Origin: Tricholoma matsutake
Lineage: Eukaryota > Basidiomycota > Agaricomycetes > Agaricales > Tricholomataceae
Reading direction: 5' to 3'
Length of the DNA: 64,000 nucleotides
Assembly (NCBI GenBank): GCA_026075535.2
Contig: AP026550.1
Coordinates: forward strand, 8,556,001 to 8,620,000
Shown here: positions 12,806-24,580 of the stretch, in pieces
Layout of the letters: each line of letters begins with the position of its first letter
Numbering within the stretch: position 1 is the stretch's first letter
Position numbers and translations under genes: made by a program
Notes under the pieces: generated by a model
The model's database searches: none
What the model saw: only the letters and a program-made list of their open reading frames with translations
Told to the model about the DNA's origin: nothing

Positions 12806-13772
12806 TCACCTCGGATGGGGCTTTTTGAGCGGACGTAGCAGCAATAGACGACATGCCTCGGCAATATTCTCCCTGACCTCTTCGACTCCAAAAACTGGAC
12901 TCATCGCGGCACTGGTAATTATCGGGGGCATGCACAGGGGTGCTGCTTCCCATATCTCTTTGCGCATCTTTTCTATCACCGGTGAGACCTCAGTTGACGG
13001 TATACAGTCCGCTTTCGTGATGATAGATTGCAGAGTGAAGAGTTGCGTTCCTCGGGCAGATATAAGGGTGTTTGAGAGGTAAGAAAGCATCTGGGTGTCG
13101 TAATTGTTGAGGGGATGTTTTGCATTGAAGAGGATATACACCCGGCGAAGTCTGTCAAAAAGCTATAAGACGTAGCGATGGTATGACACGCACACATACT
13201 CCTTTCGCCTCTCTAGATATTGCTCGAACAAGTCTCCCCATTCCCTTCTACCCCGTGATCCATAACCCGGCGCGTCTACCAGTATAAGCTTCCCTGGGGC
13301 GGCGCCCACTCGGAAAAAGTTCAGCAGCCGAGTACGGCCCTGTGGAGGATAGAAGTTAGCTCCATCGCGGACAGATATCTAGTTCATGACTGACAGCCGT
13401 TTTGCTCGTGTGCACAAGAGCTTTACGCCCAAGCACGGCATTTAGCAAAGTCGATTTGCCCACATTGGCACGTCCTGTTGTGAAGTAGAAATAGTCCGTT
13501 AGACCGGCAATGTTTCCTGAACATGGGTAACCCGCCAATAGACACCTGTTACGATTACCTTGAAAAGGAATTTAGGTTGGTCAGAAATTTGAGTAGGAGG
13601 TACACACTTCAGGTAAACCATGCAGTCTTGGAAGTGAATCAGCCGAAGCTGCTGCTGCAACAAATTCTGCAGATTTTGGGTCGCCGAAGACGGCAGACGT
13701 CGATGAAGACTTGAAGTTCGCTTGAAAGATATTGGTTCGGCTAGCGTGACGGTAGGCAAAAGCAAAAGACAT
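12806..13772 (-). CDS. MRX8: EngB/YihA-type mitochondrial GTPase, Mrx8-like
   Basis: Five exons on the minus strand (13772-13608, 13558-13546, 13474-13395, 13339-13200, 13151-12806) encode 247 residues. The N-terminus is rich in Arg, Ser and Ala without acidic residues, like a mitochondrial presequence. G1 is GRANVGKST (60-68), with the TSKTAGRTR switch region after it; G3 is DAPGYG (108-113), G4 TKAD (178-181), and a SA-containing G5 follows near residue 212. This is the EngB subfamily of Era-like TRAFAC GTPases. Bacterial EngB helps assemble the large ribosomal subunit, and the yeast homologue Mrx8 acts in mitochondrial translation. The second exon is 13 nt and encodes the VIVTG leading into the P-loop; without it the strand before G1 is lost. 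All introns are 48-71 nt with GT-AG ends. It looks intact and is divergent from the F-box-like gene. Confidence 0.88.
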
Positions 13773-13964
13773 TGATCGGAAACGGCCGACCAGTATTTTG
13801 CATACCCCACTGCGCAAGCCAAGCCAGCTCTGCCCCCATTCTTCAATTAGAAGCCCTTCTACAGGACCCTCAAGGTCCATGTCATTGTCAGGATCTGTAG
13901 AGAAAGCCATACGGAACGGCTGATTTGACAATTGGTTCAGGTTCACGCGGCCCGAATCATCGTG
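13773..13964. promoter_or_regulatory. Shared 192-bp divergent promoter region
   Basis: Only 192 bases separate the inferred start codons of the EngB/Mrx8-like gene (minus) and the F-box-like gene (plus), so their promoters must overlap or be shared. No clear TATA box is visible on either strand; the basis is position alone. Confidence 0.5.
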
Positions 13965-14907
13965 ATGCTGCAGCCTGTGGTAGAATCAGGTCCTGAAACT
14001 CGCCCGACGTTCCCGCCAGAGCTTGAGCGAGAAATCTTTGAAAGGACAGCTAGAAGTTATCGTGGGACTGGGGTGATCCTTGCACTCGTTTGTCGGCGAG
14101 TTCAAATTTGGTGAGATTCATTTTTCGGTTCTCAATGATTTCGAAATGGTGCGATTGTCTTTCTACAGGATGGAGAGTGTCATTTATGAGTCTATCATAC
14201 TATTCGATGCGGTCATGTGTACGCGATTTCTACGTGCGATCGATGCAAGGCCGCCTTCCTTCTTCACCGCTAACGTGAAATCGCTTTGTATACCTGGTGA
14301 TATTGATCCCCCTGATGCTGAGCGCATCCTTGTCGCATGCCAGGGTGTTATCAATCTCGCATACTGGATCACATATAGACCGCCTTCGTTACATACCATC
14401 ACTTCCTTGCGACCGAAACGACTTTCAATCAACACACGTGGCCTCTTTGGTGAAAGCCCCTCAGCAGACCTCGGTCAGCCCTTTTTTGCGAATGTCACCC
14501 ACCTAGAAATCGTTGACTGGCCATGGATGCCGTTATCGTCCAACCTTGCGCTCCTCCCTTGTCTGACGCACCTCGCAGTGGATTTAGATCGCTTTGATGA
14601 TAGAATTATCAGGCGACTACGTGATATTTTGGATTCCTGTCAATTGTTGCTTGTGCTGTTGTGCTTGGTGCCCGATGACGATGTCATGGTCTTGGCCTCG
14701 AGTTCTCTTGCGGAACTCGATGACAGTCGACTAGTGGTATTATCTGATGCGGACGCCCTGGAAGACTGGGAAACCTCCCTAATCAATTATGAAGCTTGTC
14801 AGTGGGCGTTTGCCGAAGGAATTGTCAATGAGAAGCGAAGTACGATTGTTTCATTATCACCCCTTGCGATTCAGCTAATGGCATTTTCCCAGATTAATGA
14901 CCTATAG
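13965..14907 (+). CDS. F-box-like protein
   Basis: Exons 13965-14110 and 14169-14907 flank a 58-nt intron (GTGAGA donor, CTACAG acceptor) whose removal joins CRRVQIW to MESVIYES. The product is 294 residues. The N-terminal FPPELEREIFERTA followed by VILALVCRRVQIW resembles the degenerate F-box of basidiomycete proteins. The rest carries weak leucine-rich-like blocks (NVTHLEIVDWPW, LALLPCLTHLAVD), the usual layout of the large Agaricomycete F-box-like family. Such proteins are thought to recruit substrates to SCF ubiquitin ligases, but many are uncharacterised and the partner here is unknown. The first ATG downstream of a non-ATG open stretch was taken as start. No disabling changes were seen. 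Confidence 0.65.
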
Positions 14908-15377
14908 CGGTTCGATGTTTGGTTCACCTAGGTTTTAACATATAATTTTTGATAGTGATGTTTATACCTAGTAATTTAGAGTTCTAGAACTACCTACATA
15001 TCACGTAGTGCTGGTTGTTTTGGACCACCCAGCTAGTGAAGAATAGTTTCTCAGTCAAGTCGGAAATGTGGATCGGTGTAGCAATAGACTGGTTTGAGTG
15101 GGCCGCTGCTAGACGCACAGCAGGTCCGAGTTCTTAACAACTCTAATGTACAATGCTGATGTTGCTCTTCTTGAACAGTTTGTAGACATGTCAGAGACAT
15201 GATTGAAGTGTCCTTCATATTCTGTTTGTTGTCCTGTAGCAATTCCATCATGATGCCTTCCATGCCATCAGACATGATGATAGGAGCTGATGATAGGAGC
15301 TGTAAAGTGGTCATTGTGGTGATATATTACACCCTGAGCTCATATGTAGTATATTGTCCATTCCTTTGTGTTATGTT
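14908..15377. other. Spacer before the copia insertion
   Basis: No gene recognised. It is the left flank of the copia insertion at 15378. Joined to the right flank at 21096 it gives a short frame containing ANMGGKSS (see findings). Confidence 0.4.
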
Positions 15378-15673
15378 TGTTGAAATTAACCCTGAGATAC
15401 ATGCTGCATACATGAGACAATACATGCTGAATACATGAGTCAATACATGCAGCATACACATGTTACTGCACTTACTGTGTATACATGTGGTAAACACATT
15501 CCCGAGTCATGTGACATCCTTATTATTATGTATATAAGGAGAACCTGTACCGTAGTAGGAATACAGTGTTCTTACCTCTGCTAACCCTAGCTGTAAGTCT
15601 TACTAAACCACAGGTAGGTTGTAAGGAACTTGTTGTCTCTTCTGCTGTGCAGCGTATATAGTCTGCTCCAACA
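15378..15673 (+). repeat. 5' LTR of copia-1 (296 bp)
   Basis: Begins TGTTGAAATTAA and ends CTCCAACA. It contains several short repeats of ATACATG-type units near the start, then a TATATAAGGAG box around 15530 and a conserved ACAGTGTTCTTACC segment that probably lies near the transcription start. It is 23 bp longer than the 3' LTR because it has more ATACATG-type units. Confidence 0.9.
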
Positions 15674-15685
15674 GGTTATGGGCCC
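15674..15685 (+). promoter_or_regulatory. Primer-binding site matching the initiator tRNA-Met anticodon arm
   Basis: GGTTATGGGCCC directly follows the 5' LTR. It is complementary to GGGCCCATAACC, the anticodon stem-loop of eukaryotic initiator tRNA-Met, and not to a tRNA 3' end. This is the half-tRNA priming known for Drosophila copia and yeast Ty5. Confidence 0.75.
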
Positions 15686-15905
15686 TGCTGGGCACGTCAC
15701 GAACACACCTTAACTGGCTGCGAACGATGTTGACATCATAGTCTCCAAATTATAACCTCTCGCTCTTCGTGAGCTGCATTGCACTCCCTGTGAGCTGCAC
15801 TTAAAACCTAGGCTGACTATGGTTACTTTTTCCTGAGATCGTTAAAACATGTTTTATTGAGTAAAAAGACTGATTGAGTGCTTTTACCAGCTGCCATCAA
15901 AGATC

Positions 15906-18900
15906 ACATCTTCAACTCTTGACAAACTCATACAAACTTTTGATGGATCAAATTACATTCAATGGGCCAACTCAATGAAGGTGTGGCTCAGGTCTCAAGG
16001 CCTATGGCAGATAATTAGCAAGGTGGAAGTCAAACCACCTCTGGCGCCTCCTTTGATGGTGACGAACACTACTCTCATAGCGGATGCTACTGCCAAGCTC
16101 CAGACCTGGAGCAACAAAAATGACCAGGCAATTGGTAGCCTAGTGCTCCACCTGGCCCCCTCCATTCAGCAGTGTGCCAACACCAAGGACACTGCTGAGG
16201 AGGTGTGGGACCTCATTTGCACTGATTACGGTGTTGATGGCCCCTCCCAAGTCTTTGCGGACTTTAGGTCTGCAATAGTGATCAAAATCCCAGCTGCGAA
16301 CCCAGTGCCAGAGATCGCTAAAATGGCTGACAAGTTTGAGCACCTCATGGCTCAACATTGCCATCCCTGAACTAGTACAGGCGATGATCCTACTTGCTGC
16401 AATGCCATGTGAGTATGATTCATTATCTGCCCCAGTCCTTAACATGACTGCTACTAGTGCCTTGACATTCAAAAACATCAAGGACTCCATTGTCGCTGAA
16501 GCCTCTAGGCACATGGCAGTTGGAAAGCCCACTGGCCCACCTCAGGCCAATAAGCTTTCCACTGTCAAGTGCAAAGAGGGAAACCCCAAATGGCAGCCCA
16601 AAGAAGGGCAAGACAACAATGGAGAGTTGTGCTGAAAGTGTGGATGATGTGGGAACAAAAAGACTAAGGAGGATAAGCCCAAAGAGAAGCATACCCACCT
16701 TGCCTCCAGTGCCTTTACCACCATAAATGGTAATGGCACCATCATACCACTGATGCTGCTCATTCAGTGCATCAAACAGCGCGACCACAGTCCCACAAGG
16801 GACCCTTGCTGCTGACCACCTGCACAGGCATATATGGGTGCAGCCTCTACAATTTACGCTGAATATCAGCAAGCTCAAGACACCCTTGAGCAAATGCAAC
16901 TTCCATGCAGCGCAAAAAATCTGTGACCACTGGAAGAGCACCTGATGGTGCGAGAAGGTAAGAGAAGGAGGATTGAACCAGAAGAACCAGAAGAACTGGA
17001 AGTCCTGGAAGAACCTAGGATCATGGAGGTCAAAGACGATACTGTCTCCCTTGGATCAGAGCCTCCAGTTTCTGATGAAGAAGTGTGGAAAGCTGTTGAT
17101 GAGATGCTTATCGATGAACCGCTTGAATCAGGAGGATATGATGACAGGTCAGTCCTTTTCCCTGCTGCAAGCACAAAGATTAATATTCAAATGATTACAG
17201 CAAACTTTTCATGTGAAATCTTACCGCTATTAAATGTATCATGGAACTATTTAGATCTTAATATATGTGTTATGTGTGCAAATGGAAATTGTAAGAAAGG
17301 TGCCAACTGGATCATGGATTCAGGCGCATCAAAGCACTTCACTGGTGAAATGAAAGATTTCACTTCTTATGAGCCTTTACTGAGAAAGGACTCTACCTTG
17401 GTTCAAACAGCCACAGGTACTACTCATATAGTAGGAAAAAAAGCAGTCTTCATTAGACATCAGGTAGTATGTCATGGGAAGTCAGAGATGCATGAAACAC
17501 GATTATACCCTGTCTACTACCTACCCAACTGTAGTACTTGACTACTGTCAATGGGTATCTTTTTACAAGATGGAAGTGATGTGCATGGTTCCTCCACACA
17601 CATTTCATTTTTCAAGAAAGGAAACCCAATAATGGATTGTGTCCCTCTTAGGAGACGCGACACGATCTATTGGGCTTGGACTCATATATTGAACACCAAG
17701 AGGATCAATGTCGCGACCATGTATGTTGCTGACTACTTGACTTGGCATAGGCGACTTGGACACCCATCCAAAGAAGTGCTAGGGAAAATGCCTAACAGCA
17801 CCATAAAATTCCCAAGGAATTTAATTATTCCTAAAGACAAAATTATATGTCCAGGGTGTGCTGAAGGGAAAATGATGCCAAAATCTTTTCCTGAATCAAA
17901 TTCATGCGCTGAGAAATCCTTTGAATTAATACATTCCAATCTAAAGGAACTCCCGGTACTATCATACCACAAACATAAATATTTCATTGTATTTCTAGAT
18001 GACAAAACATCACATATATGGGTCCAGTGCCTTAGAAAGAAGTCTGATGCTGCTGCGGCAATCAGACAATTCAAGGCAATGGCTTTGACCCAGTATGGCA
18101 CTACAATCAAGCAGTGGTGTGTTGATCCAGGGGGGGAGTTCAAAGATCATGAGCTACAAAATATGCTCAAGAATTTTGGCATCAAAATAGAGATGTCTGC
18201 ACCCCACATTCACCAACAGAATGGGCACGCAGAGTGCGCCATAAGGACAATAATGGAAAAGTCGCAAACCCTGCAGTTTACCACTTATCTACCACAATCA
18301 TGGTGGGAATTTTGCATTGAACATGCAACACACCTATACAACCAAACCCCAATAAGGTGCCTGAAATGGCTGACACCTTTTGAGGACCTGAATAAAGTCC
18401 ACCCAGATCTAAACGATCTGAAGGTCTTTGGTTGCAGTGCTTACGTCTATCTACCCAAGGAGAAATGTCCAACCACATTAGCTCCTTGATCAGAGTTAAT
18501 GATGTACCTTGGATTAGAAGATGGCATTAAAGCATACCATTTCATGCGACTTAGTGGTGCAATATTCATTGGTGCTATGGCACTATTTGATGAAACATTG
18601 TTCCCATGCTGTCCCAGAGCTAAAACTCCTGCCAAGACAGACCTTGGTGATTTTCCACCTCCAGAACCAGAAGATGATGACCACTCATCTGGAATGGATG
18701 GTGATGATTCTATACCACCACAAAATCCACCCCTTCCTCCATCATCAGAAAAAGATGATGATGATGTACCAAGTGAGCAAAAGGCATGTGACGATGCGAC
18801 TGACACTCCTCCTCTGCCACCTCCAGTAACCACTGAGGACTTTCGTCCAAGATGTGATGATCAACAGGAATGGCAGCAATTGCCCTGTCGATCAGGCAGG

Positions 18901-20785
18901 CAGAGGAACATCCCAAACTGTCCTGGCAATACCTATGGAAAGAAGTGACTCCCCTCTGACATAGAGAGACATTGCACATGATCAATATTGGAAGAGATCT
19001 GTGGGTCAAGATTCAGATCATAACCAAACACAACCATGATCTCAACAGCAAGAACCGGTTGCTGGACCAAGTTTGGCACCCCATGAGAGTGTGCCCAATT
19101 CCAATAATCAAGAACATGATCACCCAATGGGGGAACAGGATGAAGCAGGTTATATTAAAAAGATAACCAAGGAAGGTGGAGATAAGCTTATTCGCTGGCT
19201 GTTGTCAAAAGCAGTCACACCATCAAGTGAAATAAGCCAAGTTCCAAACCAATTTCATGATATTGCGCACCTACCATGGCAGCAGCAACTTGAGTGGAAA
19301 CAGGCTGGTCATGAAGAATTAGAGGCTCTTCACAAGCGACAAGTCTATGACATCATCAATCTTCCACATGATCAAAAAATGATCAAAAATAGATGGGTTT
19401 TCTCTGTGAAATTGGACAGAAGAAAACAAGCCAGACTTGTGGCCAAAGGCTTTTCACAAGTTGAAGGTGTTGACTTTGATGAGATTTTCTCACCAGTAGT
19501 CTGCTACAAGACTGTACACCTCATGTTTGCACTTGAGTCTCTAGAAGGCATGTATATGACCAGTCTAGATATAAAAACTACATTTTTATATGGCAAACTA
19601 GATGAGGAGATCTATATGGATCAACCCAAGGGTTTCAGACTCGAGGGAAAAGAGCACAAAGTAATGTGCTTATGCTGAGCATTGTATGGCCTTAAACAGG
19701 CCTCACTAGCATGGTGGAAAGAGCTAGAGGCATTTATGTGCACCATTGGGTTTGTGTGTGCCAGCTCCGATGCCAGCATTTTCATACACAAGGATCCTAA
19801 GACAGGCAGCATTGTTATTGTGCTGGTCTATGTTGATGATGGCTTGTTCATGGGGAAGAACAAGAAACTTGTGGATGAAAAGAAGAATGCTTGTCTAAAG
19901 CATTGGGAGTGCCATAGTACTGAAAAATTCACAGAATTCTTAGGCATGCGCATCACCCAGACCACAAATAAAGTCAAACTCAATCAAACTGAATATCTTG
20001 CCAAAGTGCTCGAGAGGTTTGAGATGACAAATGCCAAAGTTGCCCCCACTCCACTCCCAACTGGTTACAAACTGTCGGAAAACACAGCGATGCCAAACAT
20101 GGCACTTAGATCAAAATATCAGTCTGTGATCGGATCTTTATTGTATCTGATGCTTGGAACGCAACCTGATATTGCTTATGCGGTAATCAACATGTCACAA
20201 TTTTCAGCTAATCCTAGCCAAGAACATCTAGACAAAGCAATGTACATCATGCACTATCTGGTGGGAACCCAGAAATATAATATTGTCTACGATGGAGAGA
20301 AATCCAAAGGGCTGCAGGCCTTCACAGATTCTGATTGGGCAGCTGACACTGTCAAGCGCCAATCTACAGTGGGTTACTTTGCTACTCTAGCGAGTGGCAT
20401 TGTGTGCTGGCAGTCCTGTTTACAAAAAACTGTAGCACTGTCATCCACAGAAGCCAAATATATGGCTCTCTCCAACACTTGTCAGCAGATAGCATGGATA
20501 GAGTCCTGATTCCAGGAACTTGGATATATACTGAAGCGCATACCAATCTGCGCTGATAATCAGGGATCCATCTTTATTGGATCAAATCCAGTTCAGGAAA
20601 GAAAGACCAAACATATAGACATTCACTACCACTATACCCGTGAATGCATAGAAAATGACAAAGTCACAGTCATTTTCATTCCTGGAAGTGATAATCTGGC
20701 TGACATGTTCACAAAGAACCTTGGCACTATCCTATTCAGGAAATTTAGAGACTCTCTTGGAATTACTTTCGAGATTCAAACTTAG
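15906..20785 (+). pseudogene. gag-pol of copia-1, multiply disabled
   Basis: The position equivalent to the gag ATG reads ACA, so even the start is lost. Recognisable in order are gag (UBN2-like, 15906-16923), protease (MDSGASKHF), the GAG-pre-integrase HRRLGHPSKE, the integrase core, reverse transcriptase (YVDD near 19830) and RNase H. A 2-bp deletion near 16350 shifts gag. Against the intact copy, CGA to TGA changes create the stops at 17539-17541, 18487-18489 and 18946-18948. TGA at 16924-16926 separates gag from pol, as in the intact copy. Confidence 0.9.
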
Positions 20786-20817
20786 CTGCTTAGAGCACTG
20801 TACAGTTTGAGGGGAGG

Positions 20818-21090
20818 TGTTGAAATTAACCCTGAGATACATGCTGCATACATGAGTCAATACATGCAGCATACACATGTTACTGCGCTTACTGTGCATA
20901 CATGTGGTAAACACATTCCTGAGTCATGTGACATCCTTATTACTATGTATATGAGGAGAACCTGTACTGTAGTAGGAATACAGTGTTCTTACCTCTGCAA
21001 ATCCTAGCTGTAAGTCTTACTAAACCCCAGGTAGGTTGTAAGGAACTTGTTGTCTCTTCTGCTGTGCAGCGTATATAGTCTGCTCCAATA
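20818..21090 (+). repeat. 3' LTR of copia-1 (273 bp), with polypurine tract
   Basis: Begins TGTTGAAATTAA right after the polypurine tract GAGGGGAGG (20809-20817) and ends CCAATA, a mutated CCAACA. The TSD ATGTT follows at once. Confidence 0.9.
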
Positions 21091-21320
21091 ATGTTCAATG
21101 ACTTTGTCAGTAATGTAGTGTGCCCTGAAAGGTCAAATGCTAACATGGGAGGAAAATCATCAAATACATGTGTCCTTATCAAATGCTAATCACAAGAATG
21201 ACAATGGGACGAGGATTCAACAGATAAGTTGTCAACAAAATTTTGGAGGGTGTTAATTGGGAGCTTGCTCCCCATTTGTCCATCTCAGGCAGTAGGACCA
21301 TCACTGGGACAAATCACATG

Positions 21321-21645
21321 TAGGGAACTGCATGGGTTTTACCCACAGGTTTCCCACGCTTTTATTTCCTAATTTATTCATTGAGTTTTGCATGGAAAAT
21401 CATGAAAAAAAGATTTTCTGGAAGCTTTTTGTTGGCTCTTTGTGATCTAACACATAAAACAATATTTGGGTGACATCTGTCATGTGACAAGGTAGAAAAT
21501 AAATTATTTTGTCCCTTGTATCACAAGCATCCACTGAATAGCCTTCAGAAAATCATTTTTTCATGCGTTTTCATGCAAAACTCATTGAATAAATTAGGAA
21601 ATAAAAGTGTGGGAAACCCGTGGGTAAAACCTGTGCAGTTCCCTA
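21321..21645. mobile_element. hAT-type foldback MITE, copy 2 (325 bp)
   Basis: Starts TAGGGAACTGCA and ends TGCAGTTCCCTA, with perfect 8-bp target duplications ATCACATG at 21313-21320 and 21646-21653. Its asymmetric centre is inverted relative to copies 1 and 3, so it sits in the opposite orientation. It is inserted in the left terminal repeat of the MULE. Confidence 0.92.
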
Positions 21646-22681
21646 ATCACATGAGCATATATATCACGTGTTTAAATCATGATTGTGTCTGTCATGACTC
21701 GCGAGCCTGAGTTTGTAACTGCCATTCAAGTTGAAGCCTTGATGGCCACTGCAAAAATATATTCATTGTTCTTGGCCACCACTAATAGTTCTAATATGAC
21801 AAACTTGAACACAATGTCTCCTCAGTCTTCTGGTAATGCTGAAAATCAAGTGCCAACAATGCACATTTCAAGGCAAACAGGATGAGTTTCCTCACAAATC
21901 AAATCTTTAGTACTACAAGATGTGCAGACCATGCACCACAAAGAAAGTAGAGAAGCCACAGGCCAAGGGTGGGGACAAGCCAAAGGGGCATGCAGCTGGC
22001 AAGGATAGGACACTAGGTGGCATTCTGACACTTATGTGGAGTGTATGCATCTCAGCCATCGAGGAGAACAAGGACAGCATGCTTGAGCTCCATGCCATCA
22101 TCACACTTGAGAGTGATGAGACTGCACCAAAAGCACTGCCAGAAAATTCTGCCCATGATCTGGCCAAGAACATTGCAAAGGCTGCCTGGGAAGCAACTGG
22201 CTTTCAATTCAAGTATGTTTAGTTTTTCCAAGCCTCCAAAAACATTCATGTCAATCAGCTTCAAGAAAAAACAGAAGAGTCATGGAAATGAGAGCATTGC
22301 AGTCTACACTTTCTACTGTGCACAGCTCAATGGAGAACATACCAAGCATAAATTGAATGAAGACACCAGGAAAAGACATGTGCATATGACAATGGAACAC
22401 TTTGACTGTGATGGATGGATTCATATCACACTGGATGACAAAGATCTGGATGTGGCAGTCATATGCATGATGCACTACCAGTGCCACCATCCTTACCTTG
22501 ACATTTCAATATTGCCTGATATTGCACAGGGGATCAAGAGATTAAAAGATCTATCTGCAGCAAAGGTACATATATAACTCATTATAATCAGGTGGAACAA
22601 CACTCACATCGAGTGATTCTTGCATCTGGCAAGCGATCCTGAAGAAACATCCTGGGACCAAATTAACACAGAAGCAGGTAT

Positions 22682-23444
22682 TGTTACAATTTGTTATCTG
22701 GACCTGCAAGACTGGGCACTTCATTTTTCCTTTTCTCATTTGACTCGACTCACTTCCGACGGGAGACGCTTTGACGCATGGTGACTCCATGCACCCGAAC
22801 CCACTCCCATGCATGCTGTGATACGACAGCCCTTTGACATGAGGTCCATGACGTCGGACACTCACGATCGACATGCTGTGCTGCAGCATGTCCTTGACAT
22901 CAGATCCTTGACGTCGGATCCATAACATCGGACACCTCATGCTAGGCATGAGGCTATTCTCTTATTGATCCCTGACATGCTGCACTGCAGCACTCTGTAA
23001 CATTGGACGCCTCATGCAAGGCATGAGGCCTGTCTTTTCTATTGTTCTTTCCATTTATACTTGATAACGATCCTGCATTCTGATTGGACAATAGATATCT
23101 TCAAACCATATATAAGCTGTAGTAATACTACCTGTATTCCTCAGCTTGACCTAATTCAATCAACGGTCTTAGACTCAACCAGAACACTCAACAGCTTAGG
23201 AAGCCCCTAGCTGTGATAACTTGAACTCGACAGTTGGAAAGTCTCCAACTGTGATACATGAACCGACAGTCTACTCAGAAAGCCTCTGAGTACAGATAGC
23301 CGTAACGACTTGAGGAAGCACCCAAGTGAAGGCCAGAAGCCCGATACACTGGGAAAGCCTCCTAGTGTGATACCGATATAGTTGGAAAGCCTCCAACTGT
23401 GACATACAAAGCCCAGGCTGAGTTAAAGACCTATAGTCTTAGCA
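22682..23444 (+). repeat. 5' LTR of gypsy-1 (763 bp)
   Basis: Begins TGTTACAATTTG and ends CTTAGCA. The upstream half has five spaced copies of a TGACGTCGGA-like word and several short palindromes such as CCTCATGCTAGGCATGAGG. The downstream half (23193-23398) holds an ordered array of six small stem-loops (see findings). A TATATAAG lies near 23110. Confidence 0.93.
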
Positions 23445-23728
23445 AAAGGTCAAGCTGATCTACGAAGTCCACCTACCTAGGTGCAGACACAACGTCTTTC
23501 AGACAAAGCCCAGACAGACCTCCAACTGGAGCATCGACATCAGGAAGAACCCCGTGGTATAGATACCAGGGTTGACTAGTATGATACTCGGAACCAGCAC
23601 AGAAGTGGTTCTCAAGAAGAACCAGTGACGAAGAACCCCGATACCTCGATGAAGAAGACTTTAGATCTTCCAATAAGGAAGAAACCCCAGAACAAGATTC
23701 ATTCTCCCTATCTAATGACAACACCAAC

Positions 23729-24580
23729 ATGTCTACCGAACCCACTGCGTTGACAAAAGAAATCAGAATACGAACCCCCTTGGACTTCACAGGGGACCGA
23801 ACCAGAACTGCAAAGTTCTTACAAGAAGTAAAACTCTATCTGAGAGTGAACCACGGAATCTATGACACCGACGAGAAAAAGATCATCTTCACGCTGTCAT
23901 TCATGAACAGAGGAACCGCCGCACCCTGGGCACAGACATGGGCAGAGAAGGAAGACCTAGGAACATGGTCGACTTTTGAAGTGGCACTCAAAACAGCATT
24001 CACACCGATTGATGAAGCTGGCAGAGCCAGGACAGACATGAAAACATTGAAGCAGGGACAGGACCTGGAGGACTACATAGCGCAGTTCCGAATCCTGCAA
24101 GAGAAGGTGGGAATCAATGACGACACCGCCCTCATTGAGCTCTTCATGGATGGGCTGAACCCAAGACTCCTCGAGAGAGTCTTTAACATGGAAACAATCC
24201 CCACCACATTAGAAGGGATGATCAACGCCGCCTCCAAGTACGACGGACAATGGAGAAGAGCAAGGGCCATAGCTGGGAAGGCACAAGAGGCCTTAGCAAG
24301 GAAGCTGCCCAACTCCAAATCGAAGGAAGGTCCACTCAAGATTAACCGACTCTCCAATCAAGAGAGGATTGAGCATATGAAGAATGGATTATGCTTTGTG
24401 TGCCACCAATCAGGACACAGAGCAACCGAACATAAGAAAGGGGAGACGAGGGCCGAAAATTGGTCATTCCCAAAGAAGAAAGGCAAAGAAGCCTACTCAA
24501 AGATCCGGGCGATCATGAAAGAACTCGACAAAGAAGGAAAGGAGAAAGCTCTCACCTTAATAGGGGACAAGGGTTTTTAA
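23729..24580 (+). CDS. Gag of gypsy-1
   Basis: A 283-residue open frame starting at the ATG after a 284-nt leader. It has the retrotransposon gag capsid region (FTGDRTRTAKFLQEV, then DLEDYIAQFRIL) and ends with a nucleocapsid-like knuckle, CFVCHQSGHRATEH. This keeps the CX2CX4HX4 spacing but has His in place of the last Cys. The protein would form the particle and package RNA. The protease frame overlaps its 3' end in another phase, so Pol would need a frameshift to be made. No stop interrupts it. Confidence 0.85.
   Translation: MSTEPTALTKEIRIRTPLDFTGDRTRTAKFLQEVKLYLRVNHGIYDTDEKKIIFTLSFMNRGTAAPWAQTWAEKEDLGTWSTFEVALKTAFTPIDEAGRARTDMKTLKQGQDLEDYIAQFRILQEKVGINDDTALIELFMDGLNPRLLERVFNMETIPTTLEGMINAASKYDGQWRRARAIAGKAQEALARKLPNSKSKEGPLKINRLSNQERIEHMKNGLCFVCHQSGHRATEHKKGETRAENWSFPKKKGKEAYSKIRAIMKELDKEGKEKALTLIGDKGF

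Larger units (their letters stand above)
15378..21090 (+). mobile_element. Ty1/copia retrotransposon, decayed copy (copia-1)
   Basis: The element is bounded by LTRs and flanked by ATGTT on both sides (15373-15377, 21091-21095). It shares its whole layout and most of its sequence with the near-intact copy at 42400-48094, which allows base-by-base comparison. Its coding region has many stops and indels. A large share of its differences from the other copy are CpG to TpG or CpA, and this CpG loss explains several Arg-to-stop, Arg-to-Cys and Arg-to-His changes. The 3' LTR even ends in TA instead of CA. Confidence 0.95.
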